From the NCBI RefSeq assembly GCF_040812015.1, contig NZ_JBFNXJ010000002.1:310001-374000 (forward strand): DNA of 64,000 nt. The letters are read 5' to 3'. Of the stretch, positions 45,373 to 52,890 are shown one piece after another. The number at the start of each line of letters is the position of its first letter. The stretch's first letter is position 1. This DNA is from Chitinivorax sp. PXF-14. Its GTDB lineage: Bacteria; Pseudomonadota; Gammaproteobacteria; Burkholderiales; SCOH01. Under the pieces are notes generated by a model, which had not been told where the DNA came from, searched no databases, and saw nothing but the letters and a program-made list of their open reading frames with translations. The position numbers were made by a program, and so were the translations under genes.

Positions 45373-45404
45373 AGAAGGGTGGCCACAGGCCACCCTTCTT
45401 TTTA
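45373..45404 (+). terminator. Intrinsic terminator of maeB
   Basis: AGAAGGGTGGCC (45373-45384) and GGCCACCCTTCT (45388-45399) form a perfect 12-bp stem with loop ACA, running into a T-rich tail. Confidence 0.92.
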
Positions 45405-45424
45405 TCCATGGAGGGAGCCGCGAG

Positions 45425-45691
45425 ATGTCAGAACAATTCAACCCCAACGATGCCTTCAACTTCTTTCGCAATCTATGGAAGCCGCTCGAAGCACCAATGC
45501 AGGCCATGTTTCCGCCAGTCAGTGAAGAAGAGGTGGAACGCAAGATCCAGGAACTGCGCGTGGTCGAGAACTGGCTCGTCGCCAACGTCAACATGCTGCA
45601 AATGACGATCAAGACGCTCGAAATGCAGAAAGCCGCCTTCGCGGCGATGAAACCGGCCGACAAGCCCAAGCCGCCGCCCGCGCAGCCTTGA
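45425..45691 (+). CDS. PhaM-like polyhydroxyalkanoate granule regulatory protein (short form)
   Basis: The 88-residue protein contains EVERKIQELRVVENWLVANVNMLQMTIKTLEMQKAAF, which matches the conserved helical region of PhaM (eeldkrIaDLraVe.WL.lNlNmLr.tIq.LEvQraT), a factor that binds PHA synthase, granules and DNA in Ralstonia. The preceding DAFNFFRNLWKPLEAPM helix also fits. It lacks the long Lys/Ala/Pro-rich DNA-binding C-terminus of Ralstonia PhaM and ends in a Pro-rich tail. GGAGGGAG precedes ATG 45425. A phasin-like gene at 57043-57552 supports PHA storage in this organism. Confidence 0.75.
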   Translation: MSEQFNPNDAFNFFRNLWKPLEAPMQAMFPPVSEEEVERKIQELRVVENWLVANVNMLQMTIKTLEMQKAAFAAMKPADKPKPPPAQP

Positions 45692-45697
45692 GGCCGC

Positions 45698-46444
45698 TCA
45701 GTCGTCCAGTTGGCTGGCCACGAGCCGCGGCGCGTCGATGCGCGCGAGCCCCTGGGCCAGCAGTTTGGCCATGCGCTGTCCCTGTTCATCCTTCCGGAAA
45801 CAGACAAACAATTGCTTGTTTTCCAGCAGGCGCGCGTTGAACTGCAACGCATCCTGATAGGGCTCTAGCTCGGGCGCATGCTTGAGCCAGTAGTTCATCA
45901 CATGGCGGTCGACAACGGCCAGATCGAGCCGCCCCGCGGCGAGCTTCAGCAGGTTCTGCACATCGGAAGTCGCCGGATCGGCGCGCAAGGTTTGCTCGGC
46001 CACCAGCTTGTCGAAGGCCTCGGTATTCACGTAATCGTGCACCACGCCGATCCGGTACGGCGTCAGGTCATCGAGCTTGCGCCAGGACACGGGCCGGCTG
46101 CGCCGCTCGGCAAAGCCAAGCGGCCCGGAGCCGATCGGCGGCGAAAAGATGAAATGGGACTCGATGTGCTTGGCGTAGTATTCGGGAAAATAGCCGGAAA
46201 ATGACGGGTCGCGCTTTGCCACGGCAACGGCTCTCGACCATGGGTAATACGAGACTTCCAGCCGGTATCCCACGCTCTTGAATGCTTCGCGCAACACCTG
46301 CGTCAGCACGCCGCCCTCCTTCAGTGCTGCCCCGGAATATGGCGGCCACACTAACGAAGACAGACGCACGACCTTTTCTTCTTCCGCCGCCTGACAGGTA
46401 GCCACCAGCAGCAGCAAGAGCAGGCATCGCCAGATGCTACGCAT
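45698..46444 (-). CDS. Periplasmic solute-binding-like protein (SBP family 3)
   Basis: The 248-residue protein starts with a Sec signal peptide (WRCLLLLLLVATCQAAEE) and continues as a family 3 solute-binding fold: PPYSGAALKEGGVLTQVLREAFKSVGYRLEVSYYPWSRAVAVAK, then FIFSPPIGSGPLGF, YRIGVVHDYVNTEAF and LAAGRLDLAVVDRHVMNYWLK. No ABC permease or ATPase gene is next to it, so it belongs to the orphan group of uncharacterised periplasmic binding proteins. It converges with the PhaM-like gene, with six bases between the stop codons. Confidence 0.85.
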   Translation of the reverse strand: MRSIWRCLLLLLLVATCQAAEEEKVVRLSSLVWPPYSGAALKEGGVLTQVLREAFKSVGYRLEVSYYPWSRAVAVAKRDPSFSGYFPEYYAKHIESHFIFSPPIGSGPLGFAERRSRPVSWRKLDDLTPYRIGVVHDYVNTEAFDKLVAEQTLRADPATSDVQNLLKLAAGRLDLAVVDRHVMNYWLKHAPELEPYQDALQFNARLLENKQLFVCFRKDEQGQRMAKLLAQGLARIDAPRLVASQLDD

Positions 46445-46791
46445 ACCGACCTCGGCAATCTTGCACCAGGTTGGATGGATGAATGTTCATATATATCAAT
46501 ATATTTTTCTCGTTACTTATCAGGATAGCGCAAAAATCTTAAGGCCTTGTGGCGATGGGCCAGATCCCATACATCCTGCCTGTCGAGTCCTGAGATACCA
46601 GCCGAAGCCACCCATTACCCCTTCGACAAACGAGCCGTCGAGCCGCTTGCCACATGGGCTGGCGAACTGCCCAGAAGGCCACCGACCGCGCGCCAGCCAC
46701 CGAACCGGGGCGGCACAGCCGGCACCTGGCTACAAAAAAACAGGGGAACGCGTCCAGCGCATTCCCCTGTAGCTTGCATGCAGGCCGGTGC
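46445..46791. other. 347-bp gene-free stretch
   Basis: Between the solute-binding protein start and the YihG-like stop there is no supported gene. It holds an AT-rich segment (about 46480-46540), likely the promoter region of the solute-binding protein gene, and the YihG terminator near its right end. The rest is GC-rich with nothing recognised. Confidence 0.5.
46734..46769 (-). terminator. Intrinsic terminator of the YihG-like gene
   Basis: On the minus strand CAGGGGAA (46769-46762) pairs with TTCCCCTG (46748-46741), further pairing GCG/CGC in the loop, followed by seven T residues (46740-46734). Confidence 0.9.
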
Positions 46792-47697
46792 TCAGGCTTT
46801 GCTCGCCTCCTGTCGCAGGCGGTCGATCTGCGCATCCTTTTCCAGCCACAGCTCGTGCAGCCAGGCCTGGAACGCCTGGCGGTAATTGGCGTCGCCGGCA
46901 TAGTCGCCATTCAGGAACTGCTTAGGAATGGGCAACTGGTTCATGCGGACCACCACCCGCTTCACGCGGCCAGAGAGAAAATCCCAGAAGGTGGGCGCGC
47001 CGTCCGGATAGACGATCGTGATATTGAGGAACGACTGGAACTTGTCGCCCATCGCATTCAGCGCGAGCGCAATGCCGCCAGCCTTGGGCTTGAGCAGGTA
47101 GCGGTAAGGCGACTGCTGCCTGGCGTGCTTGGCGGCGGTATAGCGCGTGCCTTCGACAAAATTCATCACGCTGGTGGGGATCACCGCGAACTTTTCACAT
47201 GCCTTGCGCGTGGTTTCCAGGTCCTTGCCGCGCATTTCCGGGTGCTTCTTCAGAAACGCCTCGCTGTGACGACGCATGAACGGAAAATCAAGCGCCCACC
47301 AGGCGAGCCCCATGACCGGAACCCAGATCAACTCGCGTTTGAGGAAGAACTTGAGCAGTGGGATGCGGCGATTCAGCAGGTGCTGCAGCACGAAGATGTC
47401 CACCCAGCTCTGGTGGTTGCTCTGCACCAGATACCAGCCACGATACTTGAGGCCGTCCACGCCAGCCACGTCCCAGCGCGTCTTCTGGGTGAGCCACATC
47501 CACGCGCTGTTGCCGGATATCCAGTTTTCCGCGAGGAAATTGAGTACGCTGTCGATCACCACGCGCACCGGCCGGAACGGCAACAGGAACTTCAGTAGCG
47601 CGAAACTGAACAGGATAACGAAGGTATAGATCGTGTTGACCGCCAGCAACAGCGAAGCGATCACACCAACAAGTAGCCGAGGCAGGAAATTGAGCAT
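46792..47697 (-). CDS. Lysophospholipid acyltransferase family protein (YihG-like)
   Basis: The 301-residue protein has an N-terminal membrane span (about 7-38) and PlsC-family motifs: SNHQSWVDIFVLQ (NHxxxxD, catalytic), LKFFLKRELIWVPVMGLAWW, DFPFMRRHSE and FVEGTR (EGTR). The motif set and length match E. coli YihG, a poly(A)-related/acyltransferase homologue of PlsC that acylates lysophosphatidic acid with particular chains. Monocistronic with its own terminator. Confidence 0.9.
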   Translation of the reverse strand: MLNFLPRLLVGVIASLLLAVNTIYTFVILFSFALLKFLLPFRPVRVVIDSVLNFLAENWISGNSAWMWLTQKTRWDVAGVDGLKYRGWYLVQSNHQSWVDIFVLQHLLNRRIPLLKFFLKRELIWVPVMGLAWWALDFPFMRRHSEAFLKKHPEMRGKDLETTRKACEKFAVIPTSVMNFVEGTRYTAAKHARQQSPYRYLLKPKAGGIALALNAMGDKFQSFLNITIVYPDGAPTFWDFLSGRVKRVVVRMNQLPIPKQFLNGDYAGDANYRQAFQAWLHELWLEKDAQIDRLRQEASKA

Positions 47698-47886
47698 GGT
47701 CTTTTGTTTGGCCGCCTTTTACGCCAGCACCGGACAGGCGGCACTCATGGAATTGTCAGACAGTCGCCGATTGTACCGCATGTCCGCGCGCGGCCCTAAG
47801 CACCGGACAACCATGCCAGGCCGATTTCGCCGATTGCGGAGCAGGATCAAACACCCTGGCCCATCACCCCGCCGGGGCGAGGAGCA

Positions 47887-49347
47887 TCAGGATTCACGGG
47901 TGACGCGGACGATTTCTTCGAGCGTGGTGTCGCCCGCCAGCACCTTGCGCATCCCGTCCTGACGCAAGGAATGCATGCCCTTGCTCACCGCATAGTCGCG
48001 AATGTCGCTCTCCGCCTTGCCATCGTGAATCATATGACGGATCGTGTCGTCGATCGTCAGCAACTCGTAGATGCCGCTGCGGCCGCGATAGCCGTTGTAG
48101 TTGCAGGCCGGGCAGGAATGGGCGGTGTAGATCGTGGTCCGTGCGCCCAGCACCTCGGCTTCCGCGTCGTCCGGCGTGCGCGGCTGCCGGCACTCCGGGC
48201 ACAGATTGCGCGCCAGGCGCTGCGCCAGCACGCCGATCAGGCTCGATGCCAGCAGGAAGGGCTCGATCCCCATGTCCATCAGCCGCGTCACTGCACTCGC
48301 GGCATCGTTGGTATGTAGCGTCGCCAGCACCAGGTGGCCGGTGAGCGAGGCCTGCACCGCGATCTGCGCGGTCTCCAGGTCGCGGATTTCACCGATCATG
48401 ATCACGTCGGGGTCCTGCCGCAGGATGGAGCGCAGCGCGCGCGAGAAACTCATCTCGATGCGTGCGTTGACCTGGGTCTGCCCCACCCCGTCGAGATCGT
48501 ATTCGATCGGGTCTTCCACCGTCATGATATTGGTGGTCTTGGCATCCATCTGCGATAAGGCGGCGTACAGCGTGGTGGTCTTGCCCGAGCCGGTCGGCCC
48601 CGTCACCAGCAGGATGCCGTGGGGCTGAGCAATCAGTTCCTTGAGCCCGTTCAGCGTCAATCCACTCATGCCGAGGCGGGTCAGGTCCATTTTGCCGGCA
48701 GACTTGTCGAGCAGACGCAGTACCACGCGCTCGCCGTGGCCGGTGGGCAAGGTCGACACGCGCACGTCAACCGGGCGGCCGGCGATGCGCAGCGTGATCC
48801 GCCCGTCCTGCGGCAGCCGCTTCTCGGAAATATCGAGATTCGCCATCACCTTGATGCGCGAGACCAGCGCCGCATGCAGCGCCCGCTTGGGCTCGACCAC
48901 ATCGATGAGCTTGCCGTCGATGCGGAAGCGCACCACCGAGCGCGTTTCGAAGGGCTCGATATGCACGTCCGATGCGTGTTCGCGCAAGGCCTGCGTGAGC
49001 ACCGCGTTGATCAGGCGAATGATGGGTGCATCGTCCTCGGCCTCGAGCAGGTCCTCCACCTCGGGCAGCTCCTGTGCAAGCCGCGAGAGGTCGTAGTCCT
49101 GCTCGACATCCTCGACCACGCTCGCCGCCTGGCTGTCGCCACGCGAATAGACGGATGCCAGCCGCTGCTCGAACTCGGATGCGGGGAACAGGCTGACGGC
49201 AAGCGGCCTGGACATCACCCGGCGTACCTCGGAGAGCGCCACCAGATCGACATCGTCGCGCGCCCAGATTTCGATCACGCCATCTTTTTCGCCAACGTCG
49301 ATGACACCCTTGTTCTTGGCGAAATGGTAAGGGATGCGGCGATCCAT
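47887..49347 (-). CDS. gspE: Type II secretion ATPase GspE
   Basis: The 486-residue hexameric ATPase has Walker A GPTGSGKTT (250-257), Asp box TVEDPIEYDLDGVGQTQVN, Walker B ILRQDPDVIMIGEIRD, His box LVLATLHTNDA, and the tetracysteine zinc knuckle CPEC...CPAC near residue 390-420. The N-terminal domain is a short N1E/N2E form. It powers pseudopilus assembly for the type II secretion system. It begins two bases after the gspD stop. The gspF-N genes are not in this window. Confidence 0.95.
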   Translation of the reverse strand: MDRRIPYHFAKNKGVIDVGEKDGVIEIWARDDVDLVALSEVRRVMSRPLAVSLFPASEFEQRLASVYSRGDSQAASVVEDVEQDYDLSRLAQELPEVEDLLEAEDDAPIIRLINAVLTQALREHASDVHIEPFETRSVVRFRIDGKLIDVVEPKRALHAALVSRIKVMANLDISEKRLPQDGRITLRIAGRPVDVRVSTLPTGHGERVVLRLLDKSAGKMDLTRLGMSGLTLNGLKELIAQPHGILLVTGPTGSGKTTTLYAALSQMDAKTTNIMTVEDPIEYDLDGVGQTQVNARIEMSFSRALRSILRQDPDVIMIGEIRDLETAQIAVQASLTGHLVLATLHTNDAASAVTRLMDMGIEPFLLASSLIGVLAQRLARNLCPECRQPRTPDDAEAEVLGARTTIYTAHSCPACNYNGYRGRSGIYELLTIDDTIRHMIHDGKAESDIRDYAVSKGMHSLRQDGMRKVLAGDTTLEEIVRVTRES

Positions 49348-49349
49348 GC

Positions 49350-51431
49350 TTATTGCTTCTCTGCCGGTGCGGCCTTGCCTGCCGGGACCTTGAGCGGATT
49401 CTCGGACAGCGGCGGCGCCACGATCTGCGGCACGGCCTTGAGCACCAGCGAGTCAGGCAGGGTGAAGCGCGCCTGCTGCTGGCGGATGTATTCATAGCGT
49501 TCGCTCGACAGGCCGGCGGCGGCCGTGCCGTCCTTCAGCACCACGGGCCGCAGGAAAACCATCAGGTTGGTCTTCTTGGCCGAACGGCTCTCATACTTGA
49601 ACAGGTTGCCGAACAGCGGAATGTCGCCGAGCAGCGGTACCTTGCCGACGTTCTGCGACACCTGATTCTCGATCAGGCCGCCGAGGACGATGATCGAGCC
49701 GTCATCGACCAGCACCTTCGACTCGATCGAGCGCTTCTTGGTGATCAAGTCGGCCTGACCCGAGATCTTGTTCTCGTCGACGGACGACACCTCCTGGTAC
49801 ACCGCCATGGTGATGCCGCCGCCTTCGGATACCTGCGGCTTGATGCGCAGCGTGATGCCGATATCCTTGCGCTCGATGGTCTGGAACGGGTTGCTGTTGC
49901 CGTTAGAGCTCGCCTGCGAGCCGGTGATGAACGGCACGTTCTGCCCCACCAGTATCTTGGCCTCTTCATTGTCCAGCGTGATCAGGTTCGGCGTGGACAG
50001 GATGTTGCCGGCGTTGTTCGACTCCAGCGCCCGCGCGAGCAGGCCGAGATTGAGGATTTCCTTGCCACCGAAGGTGAACGTCCCCTTGGCGACCCCGACG
50101 CTGAGCCCCTGCCCCATCGCCAGCGGGTTCTGCATGATGGACAGGATATTCTGGGTGCTGCCGCCGAAGTTGGTGCCACCAATCCCGCGATAGCTGTTGC
50201 TGTTCAGGCCGTCTGCCGACTGCCACTGAAAGCCGAACTCCGAGCTGTCGTCGGCATTGACCTCGGCGATCAACGCCTCGACGTACACCTGCGCGCGGCG
50301 CACGTCGAGCTTGTCGATCACGGCGCGCAGATTGCGGTAGACATAATCGGGCGCGGTGATGATGAGCGAATTGGTGGCGCCATCGGCCTGGATCATCCCC
50401 CCCGTGCTGCCGCTGCCACTGCTCGACGTGGACGACGAGCCAAACACGCTGGAGCCAGCCTGGTTGCCCTGTGCGATGGCTGCTGTGACAGGTGTGGTGG
50501 TGGAGGTCGGCGTGCTAGGCGTGGAGGTGTCACCGCTGACGATGCCGCGCAGCGTCTGCGCCAGCTTCACCGCGTCGGCATTCTTGAGATACACCACATT
50601 GATGTTGCTGCCACTCGCAGCAGGCTGATCGAGCATCTCGACCAGGCGCTTGATGTTCTGCGTCGTCGCCGACGACTCACTGCGCACGAGCAGGCTATTG
50701 GAGCGCGGGTCGGCGACCACAGCGCTGCGCTTCACCCCTTCGGCACCGACACCGGGCACCACCGGCTGTCCCGTGCCGCCGCTGGACCCCACCTCGGGCA
50801 TCAGGCGTGCCAGCGTGTTCGCCACATCGAGCGCCGAGCTATGCTTGAGCGTGATGGTCAGGAATTCGCTGCCGGCGGGCTGATCAATCGACGCAATGAT
50901 GCGGTTGATCCGCTTCACGTTCTCGGCGTAATCGGTGATCACCAGCGTATTGCCGGCGTTGTAGGCGGCGATCATGTTGTTCGGCGTGATCAGCGGCCGC
51001 AGGATCGGCACCAGTTGTGCCGCCGACTCGTATTTGAGCGGATAGACCTGGGTAATGATCTTGTCGCCCGTCGCCTGCAGCCCCGGCCCCTCGGTCGCGC
51101 TGAAATGCTGTTTGGCATCGGCTTCCGGCACGATCTTCACGGTGCCGAGCGACTCCACCGCGGCAAAGCCCTGCAAACGCAGCGACGACAACAGGATCGG
51201 ATACACCAGATCCTTCGACACCGGGGTCGCCGACACGATGTTGATCGTGCCTTTCACGCGCGGGTCGAGCACGAAATTCTTGCCGGTGATCAGGCCGACG
51301 GCCTTGATGGTCGACTCGATATCGGCGTTGACGAAGTTGAGCATCACCCGGTTGTCGTCAGCGGCGAACGACAGGGAGGAAGCCAGCAGCAGGCTTGCCA
51401 GCAGGGCGGAGCGTGTTTTTCTGATCATCAT
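49350..51431 (-). CDS. gspD: Type II secretion outer-membrane secretin GspD
   Basis: The 693-residue secretin has a signal peptide (ALLASLLLASSLSFAAD), the N0 domain (MLNFVNADIESTIKAVGLITGKNFVLDPRVKG), three N repeats (KHSSALDVANTLARLMPEV; YLKNADAVKLAQTLRGIVSG; RRAQVYVEALIAEV), a low-complexity Ser/Thr/Gly loop around residues 300-345, and the secretin domain ending (KKRSIESKVLVDDGSIIVLGGLIE, KVPLLGDIPLFGNLFKYESR). It forms the outer-membrane channel. The final S domain points to pilotin binding. Between gspC and gspE. Confidence 0.95.
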   Translation of the reverse strand: MMIRKTRSALLASLLLASSLSFAADDNRVMLNFVNADIESTIKAVGLITGKNFVLDPRVKGTINIVSATPVSKDLVYPILLSSLRLQGFAAVESLGTVKIVPEADAKQHFSATEGPGLQATGDKIITQVYPLKYESAAQLVPILRPLITPNNMIAAYNAGNTLVITDYAENVKRINRIIASIDQPAGSEFLTITLKHSSALDVANTLARLMPEVGSSGGTGQPVVPGVGAEGVKRSAVVADPRSNSLLVRSESSATTQNIKRLVEMLDQPAASGSNINVVYLKNADAVKLAQTLRGIVSGDTSTPSTPTSTTTPVTAAIAQGNQAGSSVFGSSSTSSSGSGSTGGMIQADGATNSLIITAPDYVYRNLRAVIDKLDVRRAQVYVEALIAEVNADDSSEFGFQWQSADGLNSNSYRGIGGTNFGGSTQNILSIMQNPLAMGQGLSVGVAKGTFTFGGKEILNLGLLARALESNNAGNILSTPNLITLDNEEAKILVGQNVPFITGSQASSNGNSNPFQTIERKDIGITLRIKPQVSEGGGITMAVYQEVSSVDENKISGQADLITKKRSIESKVLVDDGSIIVLGGLIENQVSQNVGKVPLLGDIPLFGNLFKYESRSAKKTNLMVFLRPVVLKDGTAAAGLSSERYEYIRQQQARFTLPDSLVLKAVPQIVAPPLSENPLKVPAGKAAPAEKQ

Positions 51432-51446
51432 TATTGTCGGGGCTCT

Positions 51447-52304
51447 TTACGGTTGCAGCGTGTAGTCGAGTGTCACCGGGCGGCCGTTGCGCACGATATC
51501 GAGCTGCACCTTGTTTTTCTGGGTAAATTCGTTGTAGACCAGCGTGATGTCGCCGGGGCGAGCCAGCTGAGCGCCATTGATACGACGCAGCACGTCCCCG
51601 TCACGCAACTGCAGGGCGGATACCAGCGCTTGCGCGCCGCCACCTTCGATACGGATGCCGCCAGCGGTATCGGGCCTCAGACCCGCGGCCCACTCGGCAA
51701 TATTGCCATTCTGCATGGCCCCTACCAGCGCCGCGCGCGGCACGGTCAATGGCATCAATCCCGGCGGTGCGCCAGCGGGCATGGCCGTGCCGGGCATCAT
51801 GCCGGCCGGCCCAGCCGGGGCGGGTGCCGGTTGCATCGCCACCCCACCGATTTGCAGCGCGGGCTTGGCATCGAGGTCAATCCGCTCGCGCCGGCCATTG
51901 TGTTGCACGATCACATAGTCGGCATTGACTTCCAGCAGCTTCACACCGGGTTGAATCTCGTCGCCGACCTTCACCGCGATCTCCTTCGGGTCAGCCCCGA
52001 CGAAGGTGGCCGCTGCCGGCCGGTCGCCGTGGGCGGCGATCACGCCACGCAGCTTGATGCCAAGCGTGGAAGGGACAACCTGATTCGGGTCGCCCACGGG
52101 CCCTGTCGCGCCAAACAGCATCGCCACGGCAGACAGATCCGGCAAGGTGCCCGCCGCCACGACGGCCACGGTGGCGGATGGACGCGCCTCGGTGGCCGGC
52201 GGCTTGGGGGCGACAACGCGCCAGGTCAGCCCGGCAGCCATCCAGGCGATCAGCAGCACCAATGCGAAATTGGCGATTCGAATGATGAGTTGGGTATGTC
52301 GCAT
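51447..52304 (-). CDS. gspC: Type II secretion inner-membrane protein GspC
   Basis: The 285-residue protein has one membrane span (about 8-27), an HR domain (SAVAMLFGATGP, GIKLRGVIAAHG, PGVKLLEVNADYVIVQHNGRRERIDL), a Pro/Ala/Gly/Met-rich linker, and a C-terminal PDZ-like domain (GLRPDTAGGIRIE...LQLRDGDVLRRINGAQLARPGD). It links the inner-membrane platform to GspD. ATG 52304 is chosen because the span begins just after it; the frame is open to TTG 52394, with an in-frame ATG at 52382, and no start has a clear ribosome binding site. First gene of the gspC-D-E unit. Confidence 0.88.
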   Translation of the reverse strand: MRHTQLIIRIANFALVLLIAWMAAGLTWRVVAPKPPATEARPSATVAVVAAGTLPDLSAVAMLFGATGPVGDPNQVVPSTLGIKLRGVIAAHGDRPAAATFVGADPKEIAVKVGDEIQPGVKLLEVNADYVIVQHNGRRERIDLDAKPALQIGGVAMQPAPAPAGPAGMMPGTAMPAGAPPGLMPLTVPRAALVGAMQNGNIAEWAAGLRPDTAGGIRIEGGGAQALVSALQLRDGDVLRRINGAQLARPGDITLVYNEFTQKNKVQLDIVRNGRPVTLDYTLQP

Positions 52305-52528
52305 GCGTTGCGCCGGCTTCGCCGGTCGGTTGTTATCGGTACGCGAGGTGCCCAGGAGAGTGGGCGTCGTCAAACCCGGCATTGTATCGGGCAAATTATG
52401 ACAATCTTAACAGCGCGATTCATGCCGTGGCGAGTGGCAATGACAGTGTTTTTGAGCCCGATTCGATGCATCGAAAACACGGGGTCGGCAAGGATTGCGA
52501 TCTTTATTTAAATTTTCTGAAAAACCTA

Positions 52529-52557
52529 TTGACCACCCAATCGCCCCATGGTTAAAT
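52529..52557 (+). promoter_or_regulatory. Promoter of the tRNA-Val/tRNA-Asp unit
   Basis: TTGACC (52529-52534) and TTAAAT (52552-52557) are 17 bp apart and followed by a GC-rich discriminator (GCGCACC), as at the tRNA-Ala promoter near 405. Confidence 0.7.
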
Positions 52558-52577
52558 GCGCACCTCTTCGACGCACC

Positions 52578-52653
52578 GGGCGCTTAGCTCAGTTGGTAGA
52601 GCGTCTGCCTTACAAGCAGAATGTCGGCGGTTCGACTCCGTCAGCGCCCACCA
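52578..52653 (+). tRNA. tRNA-Val(TAC)
   Basis: Complete 76-nt tRNA: acceptor GGGCGCT/AGCGCCC, D-arm AGCTCAGTTGGTAGAGC, anticodon stem TCTGC/GCAGA with loop CTTACAA (anticodon TAC), T-arm with GGTTCGACTCC, and encoded CCA. Confidence 0.97.
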
Positions 52654-52675
52654 GTCCTTGCGTCGATACCGCTGC

Positions 52676-52752
52676 GGAGCGGTAGTTCAGTTGGTTAGAA
52701 TACCGGCCTGTCACGCCGGGGGTCGCGGGTTCGAGTCCCGTCCGCTCCGCCA
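52676..52752 (+). tRNA. tRNA-Asp(GTC)
   Basis: Complete 77-nt tRNA: acceptor GGAGCGG/CCGCTCC, D-arm AGTTCAGTTGGTTAGAAT, anticodon stem CCGGC/GCCGG with loop CTGTCAC (anticodon GTC), T-arm GCGGGTTCGAGTCCCGT, and encoded CCA. It lies 22 bp after tRNA-Val and is probably co-transcribed. Confidence 0.97.
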
Positions 52753-52859
52753 GCCACTTCGGCAATATCTCTAGTTTTCTCATTCAAAAAAATTCACAAA
52801 AAGCGCAATCACGCGATTTTTCTATCGTCTCATTCGTATTGCCGATAACCGGGCAACCG

Positions 52860-52879
52860 GGGGCCGCCTGAACGGCCCC
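52860..52879 (-). terminator. Stem-loop after the PhoD-like gene
   Basis: GGGGCCG (52860-52866) and CGGCCCC (52873-52879) form a 7-bp GC stem 11 bp after the stop of the leftward PhoD-like gene. There is no T-tract on that strand, so it may be an imperfect terminator. Confidence 0.45.
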
Positions 52880-52890
52880 GACGCCCTCGT

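Noticed and set aside
42987-45386. A 799-codon open frame on the - strand
   Set aside because: Antisense to maeB, which has clear motifs, ribosome binding site and terminator.
49353-52511. A 1052-codon open frame on the + strand
   Set aside because: It is antisense to gspD/gspC, with Arg/His/Gln/Gly-rich low-complexity translation and no family resemblance; an artefact of high GC.
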